From an uncultured Bacilli bacterium (lineage in GTDB: Bacteria > Bacillota_I > Bacilli_A > RF39 > UBA660): a stretch of 64,000 bases of DNA. Shown here in pieces: positions 34,481 through 43,356 of this stretch. Below the pieces are notes generated by a model. That model saw only the letters and a list, made by a program, of their open reading frames with translations. It searched no databases and was not told the DNA's origin. The stretch spans positions 23,454 through 87,453 of the forward strand of contig CAJTYF010000002.1 in assembly GCA_910583945.1 (NCBI GenBank), read 5' to 3'. The translations under genes and the position numbers were made by a program. How positions within the stretch are numbered: position 1 is the stretch's first letter; each line of letters starts with the position of its first letter.

Positions 34481-35383
34481 CTACATTGTCATTTTATTTT
34501 CTTTGGTATAGTCGTGTACTAATTTTATTTCTAAACCACCTATATCAGCAAATAATCTTTTTGTCATATATATAGCGTCTGGTGTAAGTTTTCTTTGCCA
34601 ACATTGATTTTTAGGCGACCACTTGTAGGCGTGTCTTTTTAATTCATCTCTAACATCTTGACTTGGAATTTCATCAAAATAAATTTTAACACGATTATCT
34701 TCTTTATCAAAACGGACTTCGCCATTATTAAAGTAGTAGTCATTCATTTTTAGATTATCCATTTTTTCTAACTGTTTTAAACGATTCTTTACTGATTTTA
34801 TATTTTGATTAGAATTTGCTAGTACATAAGGTGGAAGTTGATCTTCATTATTTTTTCTAGCTTTCTTATTAAAATCTAAATATGATTGATGATTTTGTTC
34901 TAAAAATTCTAATTTTGCTTGTAATTTTTCTTTTACAAGTGGATCATCGCTACTAATCGGTTCATTATATCCATTTCTATACATACTTATAATTTCATTT
35001 TTTGTATAAGCATTTTTTAGCATATCATCAGTATTTTTATAAAATTTCTTTATCTTGTCTTCAATAGAATAAAGTGTTTTATCTATTTTATCTTGGACCT
35101 TATTCATTTTATCAACAGGATATTTTGCTGGACCAGCCACATTGACAGGCACAAAATTTGCATTAACTCGTAACAATTCATTATAACTGTCAGTAATTAA
35201 CTCTTTAAATTGTTCCTTTCTTTTATTTACAATTTCTAATTGTTTAGTATTAAGTTCTCTAATACCGTATAATTCAACAAATCTCTGATATTCGTGATTA
35301 GCGTCTTCCTGAATGTGACTACCACGATTATACATACTTTGATTATCAGAACGTTTTACTAAATCTTTATCTAATTCTATCAA
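34481..35383 (-). CDS. Conserved ICE protein with a 'KWSPKNQCWQRKLT' C-terminal module
   Basis: The 300-residue product is mostly helical. Its end, DELKRHAYKWSPKNQCWQRK, is the small C-terminal module seen on many large mobile-element proteins (the 'GFKWSPKNKAWQRqLT' pattern). A TTG start 7 nt from GGGGG is used. The function of the module is not established to my knowledge; association with DNA processing is inference. Confidence 0.6.
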   Translation of the reverse strand: MIELDKDLVKRSDNQSMYNRGSHIQEDANHEYQRFVELYGIRELNTKQLEIVNKRKEQFKELITDSYNELLRVNANFVPVNVAGPAKYPVDKMNKVQDKIDKTLYSIEDKIKKFYKNTDDMLKNAYTKNEIISMYRNGYNEPISSDDPLVKEKLQAKLEFLEQNHQSYLDFNKKARKNNEDQLPPYVLANSNQNIKSVKNRLKQLEKMDNLKMNDYYFNNGEVRFDKEDNRVKIYFDEIPSQDVRDELKRHAYKWSPKNQCWQRKLTPDAIYMTKRLFADIGGLEIKLVHDYTKENKMTM

Positions 35384-35396
35384 TTTATAACCCCCT

Positions 35397-36059
35397 TTAC
35401 ATTTTTATAGTTTTTTCATCTTTGAAATTAAAACAACCGTCGTTAGGTTTCCTATATGGAAGCCCGAAGTCATCGTATAAATCTTTTTCTCTAAAGTTAC
35501 GTCTATCATAATTTTTTCCTAAATATTGTTCTATAAGCCTACAATTTTCTTCCCATTCAAACCCTAAAGATGAAAATATAAGAATATTCTTATATAATAA
35601 ATCTGTTTCATAATTTGAAGCTAACCCTAAAGCATTTTCAATAGTTGAAGAAAATTCCCGTGTGCCACTACCTAAATTGATTTGAAAATCATATTCCTTT
35701 TTTGGATCAAACTTAAAAAAATCACGATGATATATGTTGTTTTCTTCACAAAATACATCTTGACTAACAAGATACTTTTTATAATCTTTACAATCATCTT
35801 TATTGGTATTATATTTTTCAATAACTTGTTCATTTGTAAGCTCATCATCTACTAACCATATAAGACATTGTAATTTGTTTTTAAATTCTTCTTCCCACCA
35901 TTCATTAGTGGAATTATCAACACCAAAATATCCTTTACCATTTTTATTTTTTACAAGGAATTTTCCAGTTAAATAATTAGGCATTTTACCATAGTCAGAG
36001 TTTTCACGTTCATTAAATAAACGACTATAAAGATTAAAATCTATTTCATATATCTTCAT
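35397..36059 (-). CDS. Hypothetical ICE protein (220 aa)
   Basis: The product begins MKIYEIDFNLYSRLFNEREN and contains WWEEEFKNKLQCLIWLVDDE and a C-terminal RNFREKDLYDDFGLPYRKP. It is acidic and probably soluble, with no recognised domain. It is followed by the 300-aa gene within 14 nt and preceded directly by a small RHH gene, so it is in the operon. Confidence 0.55.
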   Translation of the reverse strand: MKIYEIDFNLYSRLFNERENSDYGKMPNYLTGKFLVKNKNGKGYFGVDNSTNEWWEEEFKNKLQCLIWLVDDELTNEQVIEKYNTNKDDCKDYKKYLVSQDVFCEENNIYHRDFFKFDPKKEYDFQINLGSGTREFSSTIENALGLASNYETDLLYKNILIFSSLGFEWEENCRLIEQYLGKNYDRRNFREKDLYDDFGLPYRKPNDGCFNFKDEKTIKM

Positions 36060-36266
36060 TTATAACCCCCTATAGTAACCTGATAACTTTTTATTGAAAT
36101 TATCAACATCATAGGTATTTTTATCTTTTTCCAAAGCATTAGAAACAATTTCACATTCTTTTAAATCTTTTTTAATAAGTGTTCTTACATAATCGGACAT
36201 AGAAATATCTAATTCTTTGGATCTTTTTCTTATATCTCTTTTTAGATTTTTTGTTATGTAAAACAT
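36060..36266 (-). CDS. Small RHH-type protein (68 aa)
   Basis: Its N-terminal part TKNLKRDIRKRSKELDISMS followed by DYVRTLIKKDL matches the strand-helix-helix layout of small plasmid/ICE DNA-binding proteins. It ends directly at the start of the next gene. It may be an autoregulator of this operon segment or a relaxosome accessory protein. Confidence 0.55.
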   Translation of the reverse strand: MFYITKNLKRDIRKRSKELDISMSDYVRTLIKKDLKECEIVSNALEKDKNTYDVDNFNKKLSGYYRGL

Positions 36267-36295
36267 AAACTTTATATTATATCTTTTAATTTTAA

Positions 36296-36910
36296 TTACC
36301 CCCTTAATTCACATATAACAATAAGTCGTTGCTTACTATTATTTTTACAAGTAACAAGTGTTAATTGTTTTTTGTCATTTATACTATTGAAATAAGACAT
36401 ATCATTATCATTGATTGTATGTTTACTGATAATAGTAAAATAGTAAGTATTTTGATGAGTAACAATCTTTACTTGATCGCCAACTCTCATATAATGTAAT
36501 TTTTGAAACACATTACTGGTGCTATGGCCTGCTAGAATCACATTACCAAATTCATCATCTAAATTAGCAGATACAGATAAAGTACCAACTAAATTTTTAT
36601 CTAAAACTTTTTTTGATGTTCCTGTTGTGATAAGTCTTTTAATTCCATACCCAGAAAGTTCTATATATCCTAAATAGTTATCAGTTAATACAAATTCCTG
36701 TTTTGGTGTTTCAATTATAGTAGGTGTTTCTTTTGGTATTTCTACTTCTGGTGTAGGAACATCTGGAAACAAATCATTGATAATAGTTTCTGTTTGTTGT
36801 TTATCTATTTCTTTATTATGTAGAAAACAATAAGTAGAAAGGATCGCCACTATAATTAGTAACGATCCAATCATTACAAGTATTTTATTTATTATTTTTC
36901 TTTTTAGCAT
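36296..36910 (-). CDS. Sortase, partner of the ICE surface adhesin
   Basis: An N-terminal membrane anchor (ILVMIGSLLIIVAILSTYCF) is followed by a linker rich in Pro/Glu and the sortase barrel. The catalytic triad is visible: His in VILAGHSTSN, Cys in LTLVTCKNNS and Arg in KQRLIVICE. The gene overlaps the adhesin gene by 26 nt, so the sortase is presumably dedicated to that substrate. Class cannot be fixed from the sequence alone. Confidence 0.9.
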   Translation of the reverse strand: MLKRKIINKILVMIGSLLIIVAILSTYCFLHNKEIDKQQTETIINDLFPDVPTPEVEIPKETPTIIETPKQEFVLTDNYLGYIELSGYGIKRLITTGTSKKVLDKNLVGTLSVSANLDDEFGNVILAGHSTSNVFQKLHYMRVGDQVKIVTHQNTYYFTIISKHTINDNDMSYFNSINDKKQLTLVTCKNNSKQRLIVICELRG

Positions 36911-39623
36911 ATAATAGAAGACCTAACCCTACTAGGGCAGTACCCATAATAGTAATAACACTAGTTATATCAGTATTGAATGTTTTAGGCATTTCTACTT
37001 TTTCATTAGTCATTGTTGCTTTTACAACTTCGCCATTCTCTAAAATTTCAAAATACATTTTTTCTTCATTCAAAATATAATTTTCTGGTGCTTCTTTTTC
37101 AAGAATGTAGTACTTACCATATTCTAAATCTTTAATGATGATTTTACCGTTTTCATCAGTACGACCAGAAAAGATAAGTTCTTCTGTTTCAGCATTATAT
37201 ACTTCAATCAATGTGTTAGGAAGTGGATCGCCAGTAGATAAATCTACCTTTGTAAATTCCAAATCGCCTTTAAATTTTTCATTAGTCATACTAGCTTTTA
37301 CAACTTCGCCATTTTCTAAAATCTCAAAATATACTTTCTCATCAGATAATTTATAACCTGTTACTGTTTCAGTTTCAATTATATAGAATTTTCCAATAAA
37401 TAGATTTTCTATTTTGATTTTACCGTTTTCATCAGTAACACCACTATAAATAAGTTCATCATCAGAAGTATATATTTCTATTTTTACATTAGGAAGTTCT
37501 TTACCACTTGTTAGATCAGTTTTACTAAAATCTAAACTTCCTTTTCCTAGATAGTTTTTAAGAGTAAATGTTTTTTTGATTATAGGTGTATATTGATCCT
37601 TATATTCAAGAACAAACTCATATTCTTCATTATCTAAAATATGATTTCCAGTAGTAGAAATTTCTTTTATAATATACTTTCCAAGTTTTAAATCTTCAAA
37701 TCTTACAAAACCTTTATCATTTGTTTCAAGTGTTTTAATAAGATTACCTGATTCATCATATAAACCAAATACTACATTAGGAAGTTCTATTTCTTCATAA
37801 GTATATGTACCATTTTCAATTACTATTTGTTCGCCAATTTTATTTAATTCAATAACACCTTTAACTTCTTGATTTTCAAAATGAATTTCAAGTATGGCGT
37901 CAAAGTCATCAGTTTTCTTAATATCAGCTTTTTCATCTATAGTAAATGGAAGTGGTGTAGAATTCCAAACATACCCATAAACAACTTGATCTACTTCTTC
38001 TAATTGATAATTACCACTATTTAATGGATATGGTGTAATTAAAACACCGTCCTTATCAGTTTCAAACTCACAATAAGTAGTAGTGGTAGGATAAGATACT
38101 GTTTGACATACATACTTACCAGTTGCTAAATCTTTGATTTTAAACTTAATACCAGCTTGTGAAATATTATTACCGTCTTGATCTACTTTAACTACTTTTA
38201 ATCTTGATGTGATTTCAGCATTTGAGAAAACCTTATTGATAGTAGGACCTAAATCTCTAACTTCAAAATGATAATCTTCTATTTTTTCAAACCCACTTGT
38301 AGAAGTAAGTTGTCTTAAAGTGTAATTACCATAAGGAAGTGAAAAATAAATCTTACCGTCTTGATCAGTAGTTTCTTTTGATACTAGATTATTGTTATGA
38401 TCGTAGATAGCAAATTCAACCCCAATCTCTGGTGTCATAATTTGTGTTTTATCAGAAGCATAAACTTTTGTAATTTCATATTCACGAGTAATTACTTCTT
38501 CGTAAACATCTACTTTAACAAGTAAATTATTTTCATCTACCGTAAAGTAATACTTTTGAGTATCTAGTTTATACCCTTGACTAGGTGTAATTTCTTGCAA
38601 ATAAAATCTACCTAAATCAGGTAGATAATCACTTCTAGCAAAAGCATTATTGTCTGTTGTTATTGTTCCAACAAGATTGTTTGTTTCAGCATTGTATATT
38701 CCATAGGTAGCATTTGAAAGTGAAGCTAACCCCTGTGGAATTACTTCGCCCGTATCTTTATCTCTTTTAGTGATTTCAACACGACCACCTACGACTTTTA
38801 ATTTAATAGTAGAATATAACGGATCAAAAGATCCAACTCTCATTACATTTTGAGTACCTTCTTTGAAATAAACGATTGGTGGTGTTGGATATAAAGAATC
38901 TTCTTTTGCTAATTTAATAGTAGCATTTCCTACACCTGTAGCAGTAACGGAAAGACTATTACCATTTATACTAGCAGTTGCATTATTTTGTTCTTTAACT
39001 CTATAACCACTTAAAACATTATTTACATCATTCAATGTAAGTGTCTTTCCTAAAGGAAGTGTAATAGATTCAGAATTAAAATTAGGCATTTTATTGTGTT
39101 GAACAACTAAACTTTCAATCTCATTTATTTCATCAATAAACAGATTGTCATTTCTAGTACCATTTAAACTGTCAGTAAAGTAAATTGAGCTTGTTGGCTC
39201 AGCAGTACGCCATATCAATACTTGTGTAACAGCATACCATTTTGGGGTATTATGATTTCCATATCCATACCCATAATAAGCAAGTAAACTAATTCTATCC
39301 CATTGTTCTGGTGTCATATTAAGATAAGTTGCATAATCACTTCGTGCAACATTATAAATAAGGTTATTATCAATATCAACAAATGGTTGAAGACAATAAA
39401 CAAAAGCATTATCTTCACTACGACGCATAAATCTTGCTTGTTTATAAGCAACATAACCGTCGGATCTTGCTTTTTTCAAATATACATTTGAAATATATTC
39501 GCTAGGCCAAATAGCTTGTCCTGCATAAGTTTCAGCTTTGACTACTAAAGTAGAAGTGGCAAAGCCTAAAACTATACCCAGTAAAATGGGTATAGCAAGT
39601 AAAATTTTTCTTTTTATATTCAT
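36885..39623 (-). CDS. LPxTG-type thioester adhesin with Cna-B repeats
   Basis: The 912-residue product has a signal peptide (KILLAIPILLGIVLGFATST), then a thioester domain with the Cys in FVYCLQPF and the partner Gln in VTQVLIWR. Several Cna-B/SpaA-type repeats with ITKRDKDTGE-, FTKVDLSTGD- and GYKL/NYIL-type isopeptide motifs follow. The sorting signal is MPKTFNT plus a membrane segment and basic tail KKKNNK. The anchor motif is MPKTF rather than LPxTG. It would bind host or bacterial surfaces covalently and may bring mating partners together. The two last repeats are close duplicates. Confidence 0.9.
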   Translation of the reverse strand: MNIKRKILLAIPILLGIVLGFATSTLVVKAETYAGQAIWPSEYISNVYLKKARSDGYVAYKQARFMRRSEDNAFVYCLQPFVDIDNNLIYNVARSDYATYLNMTPEQWDRISLLAYYGYGYGNHNTPKWYAVTQVLIWRTAEPTSSIYFTDSLNGTRNDNLFIDEINEIESLVVQHNKMPNFNSESITLPLGKTLTLNDVNNVLSGYRVKEQNNATASINGNSLSVTATGVGNATIKLAKEDSLYPTPPIVYFKEGTQNVMRVGSFDPLYSTIKLKVVGGRVEITKRDKDTGEVIPQGLASLSNATYGIYNAETNNLVGTITTDNNAFARSDYLPDLGRFYLQEITPSQGYKLDTQKYYFTVDENNLLVKVDVYEEVITREYEITKVYASDKTQIMTPEIGVEFAIYDHNNNLVSKETTDQDGKIYFSLPYGNYTLRQLTSTSGFEKIEDYHFEVRDLGPTINKVFSNAEITSRLKVVKVDQDGNNISQAGIKFKIKDLATGKYVCQTVSYPTTTTYCEFETDKDGVLITPYPLNSGNYQLEEVDQVVYGYVWNSTPLPFTIDEKADIKKTDDFDAILEIHFENQEVKGVIELNKIGEQIVIENGTYTYEEIELPNVVFGLYDESGNLIKTLETNDKGFVRFEDLKLGKYIIKEISTTGNHILDNEEYEFVLEYKDQYTPIIKKTFTLKNYLGKGSLDFSKTDLTSGKELPNVKIEIYTSDDELIYSGVTDENGKIKIENLFIGKFYIIETETVTGYKLSDEKVYFEILENGEVVKASMTNEKFKGDLEFTKVDLSTGDPLPNTLIEVYNAETEELIFSGRTDENGKIIIKDLEYGKYYILEKEAPENYILNEEKMYFEILENGEVVKATMTNEKVEMPKTFNTDITSVITIMGTALVGLGLLLYAKKKNNK

Positions 39624-39668
39624 TAAAATTCCCCCTTATAAATTCATAAAAAAAAGACCTTTACGGCC

Positions 39669-40283
39669 TTATGATTCTAATTCTATATATTGGATGTGAT
39701 AACCTAAAAATTTACCAGAGTAACTATAAGTTTCATCACATCTAAAACGATAATTTTCTAACCCTGTATAATTTGCACCTGCATTATAACAAGCATTTTT
39801 TGTTTCTTCTATACTTCCTAATTTATTTACATCAAAATCTACTGTTTTCCAAGAAATCTCTGGACTATTGTAATAATCATATTCACTAATACCTATTTTT
39901 TCCCATTCTGTAGGTTGTTTAGGTTGTGTAACAACAACTTCTGGTGTAGTAGAAGTCTTAACTTCTACCTTATTATTTTGAGAAGTTTGTACTTCTTGTT
40001 TTGGTTGAGAAGTATTTTCTTTTTGAATAACAACTTCTTGTTTTACTTCTGGAACAATTTCTTCTTGTTCTGTTTCTAATACTTCTTGATCTTCCTTATT
40101 ATCTAATAGAGAAGTAATTATATCTTCATCTATCAACTTTTGTTTTTCATTTGATAATGAATCGACTATTAGATTATCTCTTTGATTAGTTTTTGCTTCT
40201 TGATAAATATATCCTTTCACAAACACACTAATAAAACCGACTAATAAAATAATACCACTAATTTTAAATATTTTCTTTAACAT
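39669..40283 (-). CDS. Membrane-anchored hypothetical protein with Gln/Glu-rich linker
   Basis: The start at 40283 (MLKKIFKISGIILLVGFISV) is preferred over an upstream ATG at 40328, which would lie 5' of the transcription start predicted from promoter C. One membrane anchor is followed by a Glu/Gln/Thr-rich linker (ETEQEEIVPEVKQEVV, TSTTPEVVVTQPKQPTE) and a small C-terminal domain with three cysteines. It precedes the adhesin gene, so a role at the cell wall or with the adhesin is likely. Confidence 0.6.
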   Translation of the reverse strand: MLKKIFKISGIILLVGFISVFVKGYIYQEAKTNQRDNLIVDSLSNEKQKLIDEDIITSLLDNKEDQEVLETEQEEIVPEVKQEVVIQKENTSQPKQEVQTSQNNKVEVKTSTTPEVVVTQPKQPTEWEKIGISEYDYYNSPEISWKTVDFDVNKLGSIEETKNACYNAGANYTGLENYRFRCDETYSYSGKFLGYHIQYIELES

Positions 40284-40310
40284 ACATAAGCACGTCCTTT
40301 CTTTAAATGA

Positions 40311-40339
40311 ATAATAACGCGCTTTCAAAAAAAATACAG
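40311..40339 (-). promoter_or_regulatory. Promoter C, same operator layout (imperfect left half)
   Basis: Minus-strand -35 CTGTAT (40334-40339), 17-nt spacer, -10 TATTAT (40311-40316). The right half-site AGCGC is intact and the left half is GGGCT instead of GCGCT, again with 14 nt between. It lies between SSB and the membrane-anchored protein and would give the surface-protein block separate control. Confidence 0.65.
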
Positions 40340-40357
40340 CCCCTAAATTGAAAAAAA

Positions 40358-40693
40358 TTACATTTTTACATTTTTTTCTTGATCTATATCATCTTTTATT
40401 GATTTAGATGATGATAAAAAAGATATTCTTTCGGCAATTATAGAAATTTTATTATCCTTACCTTGTAATCTTCCTTTTATACCTAAAATATCGCCTTTTT
40501 TACAATATTCAGCGGTACTTTCTGCTATAGTATTCCAAACACTTACAGGAAAAAAATCTGTTTCATATTCGCCATTAGCATTTTTGAAAGGCCTAGAAAC
40601 AGCTACAGTAAAATTACATACCTTTTTATTATCTTCTAATTCTTTTATGGTAGGATCACCAACAAGTCTTCCTACAATAGACATCATATTCAT
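40358..40693 (-). CDS. ssb: Single-stranded DNA-binding protein (short SSB)
   Basis: The 111-residue product follows the SSB OB-fold pattern: MNMMSIVGRLVGDPTIKE, then CNFTVAVSRPFKNANGEYET, DFFPVSVWNTIAESTAEYCK and GDILGIKGRLQG. The C-terminal tail is short and lacks the usual DDDIPF tip. ICE-encoded SSBs protect the transferred strand. Confidence 0.9.
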   Translation of the reverse strand: MNMMSIVGRLVGDPTIKELEDNKKVCNFTVAVSRPFKNANGEYETDFFPVSVWNTIAESTAEYCKKGDILGIKGRLQGKDNKISIIAERISFLSSSKSIKDDIDQEKNVKM

Positions 40694-40694
40694 T

Positions 40695-40958
40695 TTATAC
40701 CCCCTTAAATTCTAAATTTAATCTTATTTTTTCTAACTCTATAAGAAGATTTTTTAATCTTTGTTGATTAAGATTCTTCTTATAAAGATTTTGATTTTTC
40801 TTTTTGTAGAATATATTAAGTAAATTCTCTACAAAGATAATGTCTTCTAAACCGTCAATTATCTTTTTTTCTACAAAACAAGTTTCAACTTCATATTCCA
40901 TAATTCTAAAATATTTACACGTTTTTATAATTTCTTTTACTAATTTTTCTTGACTCAT
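40695..40958 (-). CDS. Hypothetical ICE protein (87 aa)
   Basis: The product (MSQEKLVKEIIKTCKYFRIM..., ending RLNLEFKGV) is helical and basic with no known domain. It sits between the pilin-like gene and ssb with almost no spacing, so it belongs to the transfer operon. Confidence 0.6.
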   Translation of the reverse strand: MSQEKLVKEIIKTCKYFRIMEYEVETCFVEKKIIDGLEDIIFVENLLNIFYKKKNQNLYKKNLNQQRLKNLLIELEKIRLNLEFKGV

Positions 40959-40962
40959 ATTA

Positions 40963-41202
40963 TCACTTAAAATAAGTTAAGATCCAGTTTACAAATTGCA
41001 CTACAAGAAATACAGAAACACCAGCGATTAGTGTTGTTCTAATTTTACGAAGCGAAGCAGCTTTCTGATGATCTTCAGAAGCTACCATATAAAAGATACA
41101 ATCTTTTAAAACAAAAAAGCCCGTCGCACCTGCAACGAACATTTTTAAATAATTTGTTGCGTCATTGATTAGACGCAAAATATCATTAAGTATTGATTCC
41201 AT
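40963..41202 (-). CDS. VirB2/TrbC-like or DUF-type small membrane protein of the mating system
   Basis: The 79-residue product has two membrane segments (YLKMFVAGATGFFVLKDCIF and TLIAGVSVFLVVQFVNWIL) linked by a short charged loop (SEDHQKAASLRKIR). That topology matches small pilin-like or channel proteins placed at the start of Gram-positive conjugation operons. No signal cleavage site is obvious. Confidence 0.65.
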   Translation of the reverse strand: MESILNDILRLINDATNYLKMFVAGATGFFVLKDCIFYMVASEDHQKAASLRKIRTTLIAGVSVFLVVQFVNWILTYFK

Positions 41203-41214
41203 TTATAACCCCCC

Positions 41215-41706
41215 TTATATTTTGTATGTTTCTAAAAGTTCTTCAATATTTTTGTTTTCAAGTTGTTTTTTAGTTTCTCGACACGCCTTAAAAATTAAAC
41301 CTAATTGATTATCAGAATTTATTTCTAAAGTTTTATTGTTAAATTCATATTCAAACTCTTTTTCTATATTACCACTATGCGAATTATACATTGATACTTC
41401 TATAGTAGTACTATTATCATTTACTGATCCTACTTGAAAACTAAATTTGTAATCATCTTTTTCAATATCATTAAACATATTTATAATTATGTTTTTTGGA
41501 TATTGTAAAGATTCATTTGTAAGACTAGGATAGTCATCGCTATAATTATCATCGTAATACTTAAATACTTCTTGTAATCTTTTTAAATCATCATTACTTA
41601 CATCTAAACCTTTACAAAGATATTCTTCATAAACAAGTAATGCAGTTCCAATTTCTGATCTTGAACAATCTTTAAATTGTTTTATAAGTTCTTCTAATTT
41701 ATTTAT
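41215..41706 (-). CDS. Hypothetical ICE protein (163 aa), AUA start proposed
   Basis: The product is acidic and helical (NKLEELIKQFKDCSRSEIGT..., C-terminal KACRETKKQLENKNIEELLE). The only canonical start, TTG at 41715, abuts the GGGGG ribosome site (41716-41720) with no spacing. ATA at 41706 has 9-nt spacing. This repeats the pattern seen for VirD4, the M23 peptidase and the ArdC-like gene. Function unknown. Confidence 0.55.
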   Translation of the reverse strand: MNKLEELIKQFKDCSRSEIGTALLVYEEYLCKGLDVSNDDLKRLQEVFKYYDDNYSDDYPSLTNESLQYPKNIIINMFNDIEKDDYKFSFQVGSVNDNSTTIEVSMYNSHSGNIEKEFEYEFNNKTLEINSDNQLGLIFKACRETKKQLENKNIEELLETYKI

Positions 41707-41785
41707 AAAAACCAACCCCCAATATTCTTTTAGTGAAATATTTTAGACTTTTCTTTTTAACACCCCCAATCATAAAAAATAGATG

Positions 41786-42241
41786 TTATCTAAAACATCT
41801 ATCATCAAGACCAAGAGCACTTACAAACTTAATACAACCACTTTTTCTAATTTCTCTGACTTTATCTTTACCATAATTCATAATAGACAAAATCTCATCT
41901 TCTTCTTTGCACTTATAAAAGGTTAGATCAAAAACTTGAAGTTCTATATCATTCAATTTACGAAGTGCCAAAGTAATTTTTGAAAGTAATTGTCGTCTTC
42001 TATTTTCAAGTTTAGTTTCTAACATCATATTTTTAAGAACACAATTTTCTACTGTTGATGATTTAACAGGAATAAATTGTTCATATCTAACCCTGTAATC
42101 GCTAGTAATCTTTGGAATAGCAATTTTGTCATCTGTTCTTTTTAAATATTTCAATAGTTTAAAAACATCTAAAATAATGTTTCTTAACTTGATGTAATCA
42201 TATAAAGATAACTCGTCCTTTCCTAATAAAGTATTGTTCAT
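41786..42241 (-). CDS. Sigma-like/ArpU-type transcription factor candidate
   Basis: The C-terminal ~50 residues (LNDIELQVFDLTFYKCKEED then ILSIMNYGKDKVREIRKSG) resemble a sigma region 4 / RinA-ArpU-type helix-turn-helix. The N-terminal part is helical and basic. It is the second gene of the transfer operon and could activate downstream promoters. It overlaps the preceding small gene (ATGA). Confidence 0.55.
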   Translation of the reverse strand: MNNTLLGKDELSLYDYIKLRNIILDVFKLLKYLKRTDDKIAIPKITSDYRVRYEQFIPVKSSTVENCVLKNMMLETKLENRRRQLLSKITLALRKLNDIELQVFDLTFYKCKEEDEILSIMNYGKDKVREIRKSGCIKFVSALGLDDRCFR

Positions 42242-42438
42242 AAATTTGCCCCCGATCTAGTACTCAATGAAAAAAGGACAATCGCAAATAAGAACATAAT
42301 TGTCCTATCTTTGATTATCCTTTTAATAATAACAAAAGCATTTATAGGTTGATTTTCTGATTTTAGGGGTACGACATCTAATAGTTGTTTTGTTTTAATA
42401 AATACAGCTTGCATTGTTAAGTTAAGACATAGACTCAT
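42238..42438 (-). CDS. Small hydrophobic protein (66 aa), first gene of the transfer operon
   Basis: The ATG follows GGGGGTAAGGT. The product has a C-terminal membrane segment (TIMFLFAIVLFSLST) and overlaps the next gene by 4 nt. It is the first gene after the leader with the terminator-type hairpin. No family recognised. Confidence 0.5.
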   Translation of the reverse strand: MSLCLNLTMQAVFIKTKQLLDVVPLKSENQPINAFVIIKRIIKDRTIMFLFAIVLFSLSTRSGANL

Positions 42439-42450
42439 ACCTTACCCCCT

Positions 42451-42514
42451 AAAAAAGGAAGTAGATGCCGTTAAGGTTGTAAGCAACCTTAAAATCAGGA
42501 TACATACTACTTCC
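42451..42514 (-). terminator. Leader terminator/attenuator before the transfer operon
   Basis: On the minus strand GGAAGTAG (42514-42507) pairs with CTACTTCC (42464-42457), followed by six T (42456-42451). An inner hairpin AAGGTTG-CTTA-CAACCTT lies inside the stem. It stands between the predicted promoter (42681-42708) and the first gene, only 13 nt before the first gene's start. A second, weaker ACACC/GGTGT hairpin with T-run is at 42631-42647. The 42439-42911 interval otherwise holds no gene. Confidence 0.72.
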
Positions 42515-42680
42515 TTAACTTTTTATAAACAACAAATTTCTTTAATTGCTGTTTATAATATACCAAAAACTACCAAAAATCAAGCATTTCAAACTAGAAA
42601 CACTTAAAATTATTACAAAATACGAAAAAAACACCTGTAAATGGTGTCCATTGAGTACATTTATTTCGTATTTTACTATA

Positions 42681-42708
42681 TTATATCACGCCATTGTTTA
42701 TAGTCAAT
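42681..42708 (-). promoter_or_regulatory. Predicted promoter of the ICE transfer operon
   Basis: Minus-strand -35 TTGACT (42703-42708), 16-nt spacer, -10 TATAAT (42681-42686). It would produce a leader of about 235 nt containing the terminator-type hairpin. A nearby direct repeat GTAAACACTTGTAAACACT (42761-42779) upstream of the boxes could be an operator. Confidence 0.65.
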
Positions 42709-42911
42709 TAGGAATAAATGTTGTAGAAAACACGCCTAAAATGTCTGATGAAATCATCGTAAACACTTGTAAACACTAGGTTTTCATAAAAAGATACTTT
42801 GGTGGATAAAGCATTATTGAAAGCAATATATAATTTTAATATAAACATAAATGACTAAAATTAGCATAAAATAAAAAGAGATGTTACTCTTTTACATCTG
42901 TGTACTTACAA

Positions 42912-43229
42912 CTATTTAATAAAGTCATCAATATTTTTTTCTAATATAATAGATAGTTTGATTATCTTCTCAAGTGGCATTTGTTTAGTACTATCTGTTT
43001 CACTTTCAAATCGTTTATAGTGATTGTGGTTATAATCTAGTAAAGCTGCAATATTTTCACTTGAATATGGGTTAATTGTACTGTTTGAATTTTGACTCTT
43101 AAACTCGTTGTATTTTTCCACACGAAACTTTTTGATGTTCTTACAAATCGTATCATAAATTGTGTTTTTATCTACTGTGGATACTAGACCTTGTAGTTCT
43201 TCAAATCTTCGCATAGTCATTATTCCCAC
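42912..43229 (-). CDS. Xre-type helix-turn-helix regulator (105 aa)
   Basis: The product has a helix-turn-helix-like segment (SENIAALLDYNHNHYKRFES) and a C-terminal KMPLEKIIKLSIILEKNIDDF-type end (here QMPLEKIIKLS) typical of Xre regulators. The first of several ATGs may not be the real start. It lies just upstream of the transfer operon promoter and is a candidate repressor. Confidence 0.65.
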   Translation of the reverse strand: MGIMTMRRFEELQGLVSTVDKNTIYDTICKNIKKFRVEKYNEFKSQNSNSTINPYSSENIAALLDYNHNHYKRFESETDSTKQMPLEKIIKLSIILEKNIDDFIK

Positions 43230-43356
43230 CTTTCTAAATAATTATCTCATTTATCAAAATGTAAAATAGCCACGAATTCACGCAAAATAGTGGTAGAAAT
43301 CAAAAAAACTATGCTATAATAAATTAGGCACAAAAAAAGAATAAATAGTATTATTC

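Noticed and set aside
42546..42779. 77-codon plus-strand ORF in the transfer operon leader
   Set aside because: It overlaps the predicted minus-strand promoter and leader structures and has no ribosome site; composition looks non-coding.
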